From Eukaryota sp. TZLM1-RC (taxonomy: Eukaryota > Metamonada: BaSk clade), in NCBI GenBank assembly GCA_040285825.1, contig JAUPSS010000007.1:1264501-1328500 (forward strand): a DNA stretch of 64,000 bases, read 5' to 3'. Positions within the stretch are counted from its first letter, which is position 1. Each line of letters begins with the position of its first letter. Both the position numbers and the translations under genes were made by a program. The notes below the pieces were generated by a model that worked only from the letters and a program-made list of their open reading frames with translations, ran no database searches and had not been told where the DNA came from. Positions 53,733 to 62,982 of this stretch are shown one piece after another.

Positions 53733-55871
53733 ATGACTTTGCTGAAGAAGGTAATGAAAATCCAATCAATGACAACAATGATGTTCAAGCACAACTGCAA
53801 TCTCTTCAACAACTCCACAATTGAGTCTCTACGAAAAAATGTTGTTGATCTGGAGGTTTCCAATCAACAACTCACCAGCAATTTGACAGAACGGGATTCC
53901 ACAATTGCCCGGTTGGAAGAACAAAATAATGGTCTGGTTGCCGGAAATGCCAGTACGGAGCAAGCTCTCAATGCCACTATTGCCACGAAAGATGCCGAAA
54001 TTGTAAATCTTGCTTCTACTGTTAATGATTTGGAAAATCAAAACAGTCTACTGAATAGAACTAATTCTGAATTAGGAAGCCGAATTGCTGACCTTGAAGC
54101 GTTGTTGAGTGGGTGCCATTGTAGTTATCCTTTAAACAATATCGATGATAATCATACCCCTTCTAAGGAAGAAATTTTGGAAGACATCAAGACGAATGTG
54201 AATTGGGATGGATTGGGGGATAGGGTGCAGAAGGGTGTTGAGGGATTGGTTGATGGTTCTATCACTGAATTGCAGCTTAGTGTCAGAAACATTGTTGATG
54301 AAAGCGCTAGTGAGCTCGTTGGTGCTCTGAAGGGTAATATTACTGCTCCATTCCGTCTTTTTGAAGTCTATGTTACCAATGAAGGCGCTAGTGCTCTTGC
54401 CCGTGCTCTGGAAAGAAATTCCACTCTAGCTACATTGTCTCTTGGCGTCAATCAGATTTTTGTTAAAGGCGCTTGTGCTCTCGCCCGTGCTCTGGAGAGC
54501 AACTCAACTTTGACTACATTGGATCTTCGGTTTAACTGCATTGCTGATGAAGGCGCTTGTGCTCTCGCCCGTGCTCTGGAGAGCAACTCAACTTTGACTA
54601 CATTGGATCTTCGGTTTAACTGCATTGCTGATGAAGGCGCTTGTGCTCTCGCTTGTGCTCTGGAGAGCAACTCCACTCTGACCACATTGAATCTTAGTCG
54701 CAACGACATTGAGGTTGAAGGCGTCTGTGCTCTTGCCCGTTCTCTTGAGAGCAACTCCACTCTGACAGTATTTGCTCTGAATGAAAACTGTATTGCCGAT
54801 GAAGGCGTCTGTGCTCTTGCCCGTTCTCTTGAGAGCAACTCCACTCTGACTGTATTTGCTCTGAATAAAATCCATATTACCAATGAAGGCGTCAATGCTC
54901 TCGCCCGTGCTTTGGAGAGCAATTCTACTCTGACTCAATTGTATCTTTGTTGCAACACCATTACCAATGAAGGCGCTAGTGCTCTCGCCCGTGCTTTGGA
55001 GAGCAATTCTACTCTGACTCAATTGTATCTTTGTGGCAACAACATTATCGAGGAAGGTGCTAGTGCTCTTGCCCGTGCTCTTGAGCGAAATTCGACTCTG
55101 TCCCAATTGTATCTTACTCAGAACAACATTACCTCTGAAGGCGCTAGTGCTCTTGCCCGTGCCCTGGAACGAAATTCTACTCTGACTGCATTGAATCTTG
55201 GGGGCAACAACATTACCTCTGAACGCGCTAATGCTCTTGCCCGTGCCCTGGAACGAAATTCTACTCTGACTGCATTGAATCTTGGGGGCAACAACATTAC
55301 CTCTGAAGGCGCTAGTGCTCTTGCCCGTGCCCTGGAACGAAATTCTACTCTGACTGCATTGAATCTTGGGGGCAACAACATTACCTCTGAAGGCGCTAGT
55401 GCTCTTGCCCGTGCCCTGGAACGAAATTCTACTCTGACTGCATTGAATCTTGGGGGCAACAACATTACCTCTGAAGGCGCTAGTGCTCTTGCCCGTGCTC
55501 TGGAGAAGAAATTTTTAAATAGGAGGAGCAATTCCACTCTGACTGAATTCAATCTTTCCAGCAACAACATTTGCAATGTCGGAGCTAGTGCTTTCGCCCG
55601 TGCTCTGGAGAGGAATTCCACTCTGACTGAATTGAATCTTACTCAGAACAACATTACCGATGAAGGCATTACTGCTATCGCCCGCGCTCTGCATCGAAAT
55701 TCGACTCTGAGCCAATTGCATCTTTCCCATGAAGGCGTCAGTGCCGATGATGGCGTTGATGCTCTTCGTGACCAGGAGAGCAATTCCACGCTGAGTGAAT
55801 CCGAGGACTTTAAATTGCTTCTTCATCATCTGGACACTGAATTCGAGTTACTGACTGAATTTGATCTTTAA
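53733..55871 (+). CDS. Kinase-less coiled-coil / LRR protein, truncated copy of the RING-kinase-LRR gene
   Basis: Homology with the gene at 1-3356 begins near 53691 at the last kinase codons (ARPCITQVLEVLD) and continues through coiled coil and LRRs to a proper stop. RING and kinase domains are absent. A +4-nt change near 53800 shifts the original frame, so the ATG at 53733 gives 24 unrelated residues before entering the coiled-coil frame at NNSTIESLRKN. Residues about 30-115 are coiled coil; about 185-700 are 28-residue LRRs (consensus NxITxEGAxALARALExNSTLTxLNL). If expressed it would be a soluble LRR protein without catalytic domains. No signal peptide is seen. The break coincides with the end of a family C fragment, so retroposition or element-mediated recombination may have made it. 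It may also be a pseudogene with a long surviving frame. Confidence 0.7.
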   Translation: MTLLKKVMKIQSMTTMMFKHNCNLFNNSTIESLRKNVVDLEVSNQQLTSNLTERDSTIARLEEQNNGLVAGNASTEQALNATIATKDAEIVNLASTVNDLENQNSLLNRTNSELGSRIADLEALLSGCHCSYPLNNIDDNHTPSKEEILEDIKTNVNWDGLGDRVQKGVEGLVDGSITELQLSVRNIVDESASELVGALKGNITAPFRLFEVYVTNEGASALARALERNSTLATLSLGVNQIFVKGACALARALESNSTLTTLDLRFNCIADEGACALARALESNSTLTTLDLRFNCIADEGACALACALESNSTLTTLNLSRNDIEVEGVCALARSLESNSTLTVFALNENCIADEGVCALARSLESNSTLTVFALNKIHITNEGVNALARALESNSTLTQLYLCCNTITNEGASALARALESNSTLTQLYLCGNNIIEEGASALARALERNSTLSQLYLTQNNITSEGASALARALERNSTLTALNLGGNNITSERANALARALERNSTLTALNLGGNNITSEGASALARALERNSTLTALNLGGNNITSEGASALARALERNSTLTALNLGGNNITSEGASALARALEKKFLNRRSNSTLTEFNLSSNNICNVGASAFARALERNSTLTELNLTQNNITDEGITAIARALHRNSTLSQLHLSHEGVSADDGVDALRDQESNSTLSESEDFKLLLHHLDTEFELLTEFDL
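55128..55500 (+). repeat. Near-perfect 84-bp tandem array inside the LRR gene
   Basis: Four to five consecutive units encoding NNITSEGASALARALERNSTL are almost base-identical (one carries R and N in place of G and S). Synonymous sites also match, so the array is recent or homogenised. Confidence 0.9.
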
Positions 55872-56794
55872 GACCCTGTGACAACAGGGTTCGAGTCCTA
55901 TCTGCTACACTTCCGGCAAAAGGGGACCCCAAAGTGGAAGCCAGCATTTCCTTTCCCACTATCTGGGTCTCACTGCATGGTGCTTGATCAATGAGGGTGA
56001 TATCGAAGATTGGGCATTTTAGGCTTCAGTGGCCGTTGATTTTAGGCCTTTTCACTGTGAAATTTCCTTCTTTTTTCACAGATAATTGTGATTTTGTAGG
56101 ATTTATGACGAGAGTTACAGACGTGTATCTCACTAGTAATAAAACAGAATTGTTTGTCATTATTGTTTCTGTTAAATTTTATCAAATAACTAATTTCATT
56201 GTCGAAATAAATAAATTTGGTCAATATTGTTTGGTTTCCTCTTCAAAAAATGGTCTAACATTAATCCTTACAAAACCGTCTATGATTGGATTCAACTACA
56301 TAACCCATTTCTATTAATTCGTCGAATGTTTTGTTGGCTATTTTCATCTTGCCAGGGTTTAACCATCTATCAGCATTGTATACAATAACGTTTTTTTCGC
56401 GAACGAAAATTATAAGAGGACTATAATCAATACCCTGTTTGTTTGGATTTTCACTGAAAACATTGCAGAAAATTACAGTCATTATATCCAACAAAATGAA
56501 ACTTTCATCTACTAGGTAATATAACATCACCTCTATTATTTATATGAAAATCAACTTCAGTATAAAACAGATTTGACAAAAATCAGCTTCCAAAAAAGAT
56601 TCAATTCCATGACACTTCGCTTTAGAAAACTTTAAGGGTACCACTTATTTTAATATTATACATCTAGAAACCATGATGATCCATAAAATCATAAAGATAT
56701 CACAAAATGCAAAAAATGTTTTTAATGATGGACGTGTTTAATAATTGATTTTTGCATATTAATTTTACACATTATCTGTTGGAGCAGTCGGTCT
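55872..56794. repeat. Diverged tandem duplication, unit 1
   Basis: From about 55950 (TTTCCCACTATCTGG, TGATCAATGAGGGTGATA, GATTGGGCATTT) to about 56760 (ATACATCTAGAAACCATGATGAT near 56665). The same landmarks recur in unit 2 (56795-57780). Unit 1 contains a decayed endonuclease segment and a Ty3 RT relic. The GGTTCGAGTCC at 55889-55899 resembles a tRNA B box but no tRNA can be folded around it. Confidence 0.6.
56261..56480 (-). pseudogene. Ty3-type RT N-terminal relic
   Basis: The minus strand reads NVFSENPNKQGIDYSPLII...KIANKTFDELIEMGYVVESN, matching the RT start at 27920-28110 of the LTR element. In the same open frame it is preceded by a retroelement endonuclease tail (SFILLDIMTV), so it is a fusion made by insertion. 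Confidence 0.7.
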
Positions 56795-57780
56795 GCTCTT
56801 TCCCACTGTCCTGGTCTGTATGGTGCTTAATCAATGACGGTGATACTGATGATTGGGCATTTCAGGTTTCCGTGGACCTGGTTTTTCTCGCTTAAATTTC
56901 CTGTTTTTGCTAGAGGATTAATCTCTGGATTTACCATAGTGTATCTATAATCAGCATCTATCTTCAACATCCCCTTAAAAACAGAAAACACAATTCCAAT
57001 GTGTCAAAATAAACTGTTGAAATTTCTCTTACATCTCGTCACAACAATCTCATCATCATGAAATGTATACTCGTTGAAGCAAGTCAAGCAATAAGAGATA
57101 TCTCAAAAAATGGTTGCAAACTGTATTATACATGCTGTTGATTGGTCAATTTGGTCAAAGATTCATTGTAAATTAAAATGATCACGAATATTGGGATAAA
57201 CAAGCATTTCATTCAAGGCATAACAAAGATGGATCAACAAACATAACATCCAATAAAATAAAGCTTTCGACTAATCCAGGTAATAATACATCACTATTAT
57301 CATGTTTATAGAAATCACCATCAGCAACAAGAGGTTCCGAAAAGTACTCAATTCTATGAGACGTATACATACAATATATTTGGTCTCTCACAGCATCGTA
57401 AACCTTGCTTTTCTGTTGAAAAAAAATCATAAAATTTGCTATATAACTTTCCAAGATGTAGTTCATTATGAATAAAATTTGCAAAAGAACAAACAACACA
57501 CATTGTTTTTAAATTCAAAATCGTCAAACATTAAAAAAAGATGTTCATTGAATCCACCATTTCAAGAAACTAGAGCACATGTTTTAATGAGAAGATCATG
57601 AGAGGTGATATACTCAATATTTTATCAGAAATGTATCAGGGTACCATGAACTTCAATATTATACATCTAGAAACCATGATGATTTATAAAATCATATAGA
57701 TTTTTTAAAATCCAAATGTTTGAATGAACGTTTTTAACGATGGACGAAGTTGATATTTTATATTTATTTTAGACTTTTTC
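56795..57780. repeat. Diverged tandem duplication, unit 2
   Basis: Landmarks: TTTCCCACTGTCCTGG near 56798, GATTGGGCATTTCAGG near 56855, ATACATCTAGAAACCATGATGAT near 57661. It lacks the Ty3 RT insert of unit 1. The minus-strand frame 57209-57430 encodes YDAVRDQIYCMYTSHRIE...DVLLPGLVESFILLDV, a family D-like endonuclease core. Confidence 0.6.
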
Positions 57781-58073
57781 TATTCAACGTAGTTAAATTA
57801 GCTGGTTTCTACAATCGCTTTAGTAATTCAAATGATGTGAATGGGACAACAATTGTGTGGAAAGATATTATATCATTGAAAAAAGCAATATAAAACCATC
57901 ATTGTAATGGAATGAAAAAGTGAGATAGAATTGAAAAAATTTAATAGATGAAAGTATTTTTTGTACAAAAATAGACCTAATTGATCACCTCGTTCCGTAC
58001 CAGACGATAATTTTAGACCAAATGAAGCCAGTATTGATTCTAATTCTTTACCATAAAATTGGAAGAAAAAACT
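57781..58073. other. AT-rich spacer
   Basis: No recognisable gene or repeat. Confidence 0.4.
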
Positions 58074-58620
58074 CTATAACTCAGGAAAATCAGATTTAAC
58101 TTCAACAAATGTTCTTCGCTTTACAGAATTAAAAGCATTTTTGAAGTAACGATTGAAAATACAGTAATTTTTCTCTGCTTTAAAAAAAGCATCAGAGGCA
58201 ATGGCAGCAATAAAAGCATTATCAATGGTTTTGATTCCAAATTGATGAGGATTCAAAAATGTGGAAGCTTTTTCTTTGACATGATCGAAGACAATTGATG
58301 TCAGCAAACGAGATAGAGATTCACAAACAGCAATTGGGCGTATTCCATCAAATTTAATTCTATAACCTGGCCTTACTAAAGCAATCAGACGTGTAGCAAG
58401 TAATTCGATAGGAGAATGAATTTTCAAAACAATTAATTGTTGAAAATAATTGGCAAGGTCATTAGCAATTTCGGGAGCACTGGAGCACGCTATTTTTACA
58501 AAATCAAAAATACTCCAGATGGGCCTGCTGTCTTTCCTTGTGGTAGTTTTTGAATAGCTTTAAGAACTTCAATGTAATATCGGGATTATGTTATATCGTG
58601 AACTTCAATCTGTGAGTGAA
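58074..58620 (-). mobile_element. Reverse transcriptase fingers/palm relic
   Basis: Minus-strand frame 58074-58427 has LLATRLIALVRPG, GIRPIAVCESLSRLL, FLNPHQFGI and RYFKNAFNSVKRRTF, the RT motifs equivalent to family A but clearly divergent (a separate family). Truncated before the YxDD motif. Confidence 0.75.
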
Positions 58621-58794
58621 ATTGTTGTTTCAATTGATTAATTGGAATCAATGGCACCAAATTTTGTAATTGAGTATAACCCAATCGCTGATTCAATAAA
58701 TCCATTGTCATTTATAAATTCAGAGATGTCAATAACATCTTCATCTCTTATGTTTATGTATAATTGCATTTGTACCAAATTGTTTATTATTTTT

Positions 58795-58990
58795 ATTTAT
58801 TTATTTATTGTGCGAAGAAACAAAACAAACTAAAACACATAAGAAATAAAATTCTTCACGCCAACTCTTGATGAATCCTCATACAGCTTGGACATCATTA
58901 AATTTAAGTACTTTGGAACACTTCTGTACAAAGCAAAAATGATACGATTCTTCCATAAATTCCCTGCAAAATTCTGACCACATGAACGAA
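58795..58990 (-). mobile_element. Family A 3' end relic
   Basis: The minus strand matches the terminal block and tail of family A (compare 10590-10740), followed by an AATAAATAAATAAATA tail near 58795-58805. Its 5' side abuts the Puf-like gene copy. Confidence 0.75.
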
Positions 58991-58994
58991 TTCA

Positions 58995-61471
58995 ATTATC
59001 ACAAGCTATTTGAGGCGGATCCCTCAAAATCTATGTTGCTAAAGCACTTCATTTTTGCAAACAACGATCAAAAACAGCAACTTGCCCATTCCCTAGCTAC
59101 AAGCCAGTGTTTTGTAGAAAATATTCCTGAAAATTACCGAAAAGTTGTCTGGAATAGTGCCTCTGCTGCTGATAAAGACCTCCTCTCTGGTGCTCCTCAG
59201 TTATCAAAAGAAGTCAAAGATTGGAGTCAAGTTCGAAGCAACATCAGAACATAGGCGATTGATCGTCCCAATGTGACTGTCTTGATAATCAATCGGTTGC
59301 CGATTGACCAAGTTTTTGTTTGTTTCGACCCTTTAAAACGTGATTTCACAGCATTGGTCTTCAACCTAGGAGTTTTCCAGTCGTAGAGGCTTTGATTAAC
59401 AAGGGTGTTGCTTTTTTAATTATCCAATTATTTTATTTCGACCATGTCTGGCAAGAATTAATTTCCAAAAATCCAGATTCAAGAAATTTAGTTGTAAAAT
59501 TATCAAAAAAACTCTACCCCTTCATGATCAACACTATTGGCCAAGATTTCATACCCAGAGCTTCCAAACCAAAGGATTATTACACACCAGAAGTTGAAAA
59601 TATGTTCAAAAATCTTGGGAATTCAATGGACCAGGTGATTAGGGATTCTGGGGCTGAATTAGTTAAAGTGAAACAAACTTTGGCTTTGTAATTTGGTTTA
59701 AATGTTCCAAAATTTATTGACTATCCTGAAAAACTGAGAGAGTTGAACATAAGATTAGTTATTAATGATTTAGATTTTTTCATTGCCGATCCTTTATTTA
59801 TTGATTCATTATGTGAAATTTTCCTTAAAGCAGACCATCATAACCGGCAACGTGTCATTATGAGACTGAAACCAATCGTTTTTGACCGGTCGCCTAAAGA
59901 TTTGATAGAATGTCTGCTTCATTGCGGTGGTAAGTTTCTTTATGTCTTGTTATTCGATCCCAATTTTCCATTATCAATTTGTTTTTACCTCAAGTATTTT
60001 ATTAAAGATTTCCTGTATGGCAAATCCTTAAGAAACTTTTTATCAAGGTTCCTCCTCCTCAACGCTACATTTTCAGTCTTGGGACCTGAATACGGGATGG
60101 AATTCATTGCTGTTTTATTTGACAATGTTCATCGAATTTTCAACAAAAAACCCGAATTAGCAGCTGAATTACAATCGGATGATTTATTTAAAGCAGCATT
60201 TTATTATAATTGTTTCGGATATAAGGAGAAGGATTTTGCACAGGCAATATTTGGTCCACCAGAGCCTTCCCCGATGAGCTCAAAGGAGCTCATGACGATT
60301 GACCTTGAAAATTTGGGCCAGTCAGCGCTGATTGCAATCTCAACTCACCCTTCTTGCGCTAAAAATTTGGTAGCAAAGCTCAAAATGTGCAAGACCTTTG
60401 TTGAACTTGAGAAATTCTGCAAGATTCTCAAAAAGAAAATGATGAATTGGCCCAGTTGGCTCTTTCACCAATCAGTTCGACTGTTCTCATTCATCTTTGG
60501 ACACTGTCTGAAGGCAAACCTGAATTCCGAGTTGTTATTTTAAATTCATTTGCACAACGGTTACCACAAATTATTAGAGATGTAAATGGAAGGTTTACTT
60601 TTTCAGGAATGTTTTGTCGATGTGGAAGTTCAAAACAAGATTTGCAATCATCTTTGAAAGAAATTTTGATAAATGATCTTTGTATATTGACCCTCAAAGA
60701 AGCGGTAACTGATGACTCCGTTGCAGTTTTAGTCAGTGCCTTTTTTTCGGTGAGTACGGAAGCCCAATATTTGAAATTACTCTCAATATTCCCTTTTGAT
60801 GACGTCTTGAAGCTTCGACATTGTTACGAAACTCCTCAATCAATCAACAATGATCGATTGACCGTCAAAGTCGATATTTACCCTACAAAAGCTCATTCCA
60901 GTATCGTTAATAAGGCTAAGGAACTCAACAGCATGGGTGATCATACCAACGCTCTCAAGGAGATCACCCCAATTGCTACACTTGTGGTGAGGAAGGAGCC
61001 ATTGTGGATTGCTGACTTTATCCAAAAAGTACAAGACGAAACTGTCATTAAGGAATTCATCAGAGAGGCTGGTTCTGAATTAACCACACCTAATTCTTTC
61101 CTCTTTTTGAAACAATATTGAATATAGAGGTGCCTTCAGTGCAAAATGATTTGCTTGATATTTTTGCAGATGGAGCTGGTTCATTAATAAGAAATCCAAA
61201 TATTTGCCACGCTCTTTCGACTTTTCCAAGACATACGTTAGTAACAGATAGACTCTTCTCCATACTCCAACAATCAAAAACAATTGATTATTTGGTTTCA
61301 AATTTTGGCAAACATAGTGGTTGTCGGCGTTTGCATTCCGGTCTAAGGTCTACTGTCTCCCCTCACACTTGGAATTACTTTCTAGAATGGGGTCAACGGG
61401 AGCTTCAGCATGCAGTGGTTAGGGCGAGGGGAAAGTATGATTTTGATGAAATTTGGGTAAATAAGATTTGA
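58995..61471 (+). pseudogene. Decayed 5'-truncated copy of the Puf-like gene
   Basis: Matches codons from about 168 to the last codon of the gene at 12209-15199, at high identity. Lesions include TAG at 59252-59254 (parent Asp), single-base deletions near 59360, TAA at 59689-59691 (parent Glu), a 2-nt insertion near 60430 and a 1-nt deletion near 61098. The N-terminal third, including the first Puf-like repeats, is absent. The right end passes the stop by a few bases and meets a retroelement 3' tail. The inverse orientation to the parent and the intronless parent leave retroposition and segmental duplication both open. Confidence 0.9.
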
Positions 61472-61474
61472 TAA

Positions 61475-62060
61475 TTGATATATTTATTGAATTTCCACAC
61501 TTAATTAATTAATACAGTTGCTTGTTTCACAATATTAAAATCACTAATAAGCACAACATCATCCATATATGCAATCATTTTTAGCGAAGGAAACATCTCT
61601 TGAATTTGCAATAAAATGGGATGAATGGTCAAACAAAACAAAAGAAGGGTTAACGGATCTCCTTGCTTTACACCACTTGATGAACTCAAAATGCTATCAC
61701 CAAAATGTAAATTAGAACATGTGCTATATGTTAATTGAAAATACGGCATTAATTCCGGCATATATTGCAATAAAGCACCATGGATACTGTGACGACTGAG
61801 TGAATTGAATGCATTACTAAAATCCAATGACATACAAACGTTGGATTCATTTTGGCGAAATAAAACATCAGTTTCAAATATCGCTGAAGAGACTCCATCT
61901 GTGCTATTAATTCCATATTTAATAGGTAATAAAAATTTTTTGCTTTCTCATTGAACCTGCTTAAGCAACACGCAGAAAAATTATTATACAAGCTCTCAGA
62001 AACTGCAATAGGACGAACATCCATTTTTGAATTTTTGACAAGTGCAGTCAAACGAGAACT
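61475..62060 (-). mobile_element. Family B RT relic with family C-type 3' tail
   Basis: Minus-strand frames: DVRPIAVSESLY near 62000, DFSNAFNSLSRHSIHGALL near 61800, GVKQGDPL near 61660, IAYMDDVVLI (catalytic YMDD) near 61560. RT stops after about 30 more residues and is followed at once by a tail (AAGTGTGGAAATTCAATAAATA, 61475-61500) like that of family C, so the linker, knuckle and endonuclease are deleted. Confidence 0.8.
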
Positions 62061-62089
62061 TCTTCATTCTTCTGGGTATTTGCGTTGAG

Positions 62090-62851
62090 CACGTCGATTC
62101 AATACTGTGAGAACAAATTTCTTTGGAGATTTAGTAGAAGTTTGTCCATCAATAATTCCTTATGATGCATTTTTTAGTCCTAAATTTGGTGGAGTTGATT
62201 TTTCAAAAGCAGAGTGCTTTTATTGGAAATATGAAAAATTTTCTTTTTGAGTGGAAACGTCGTTTTGATCATATTCCTTTGAATGAATCACATCCTTTAT
62301 TAATTTTGCTTGAAAACATGGTGCAGGAACTACCTGTTGATGGGTGGAATAAGTGTTTTCCTTCAATTTTGCCTTCTGTACCTTCGAGATCTTTTACCAA
62401 TCTTCATCTTGCTGTTGTGAATTTACAGAAGTCTGTTCTAATTGGTTTTAAAAACCCGGATTTTTCTAAACAACTTGGTGTGACTAAGATCAATAATCCC
62501 GTCTTTGCTGCCTTTTTATCAGACATCCAGAACTGCACTAGTTTAATATCTCAGCAACCAAGGCCATTTGGTCTTCACTTAACAAATGAAGCTTGGAAAC
62601 AAAACTTGCGGTTGAGATTAGGGCTGTATCCAAGTGGTCTTTTGGACAATTCTTATTGTATTTGTAAAAAAACCTACTGCTAATTTCCATCATATTGTGA
62701 GTTGTAAGAAATTTCTCCAATATAGGTCAGTTCTTCATAATGCAGTTCGTGATGTGACATATGAGATGTTTAAGTGTTACAATTTTAGTTGCAAGGTAGT
62801 ACCGTTGTTGAAGCATTATAGCGATAATAATCTGTTTAATTCACGTCGTGG
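62090..62851 (+). mobile_element. Family A linker, knuckle and start of endonuclease (best-kept)
   Basis: The frame 62162-62683 encodes the linker (FEWKRRFDHIPLNESHPLL, CFPSILPSVPSRSFTNL) and NPVFAAFLSDIQNC. Then, after a one-base shift, the knuckle CIC...FHHIVSC and LHNAVRDVTYEMFKC run to NSRRG at about 62851, where the putative LTR interrupts it just before the endonuclease Asp. Confidence 0.8.
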
Positions 62852-62982
62852 TGTTAGCCTTGGATAATATTTATAATAGTTTATTTATAGTTTATTAATA
62901 GTTATTGTATTATTGCGCCCATGCGCTTAAGTTAAGGGAAATCCTCATTCCCTTGTAATAAATTACATTTAAGGTATACTCA
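62852..62982 (+). repeat. Putative 5' LTR (131 bp)
   Basis: Begins TGTTAGCC and ends ACTCA, with the TG...CA ends of an LTR. It interrupts family A sequence exactly at its start and is followed immediately by a long ORF. The 3' LTR would lie beyond the window, so this is inference. Confidence 0.45.

Noticed and set aside
54452-55829. Minus-strand repetitive frames opposite the second LRR gene
   Set aside because: Same explanation: shadows created by the 84-bp repeat period, a multiple of three.
55872-55920. Possible tRNA from GGTTCGAGTCC at 55889
   Set aside because: Only the B-box-like string is present; the T-stem has mismatches and no A box, anticodon arm or acceptor pairing can be found upstream.
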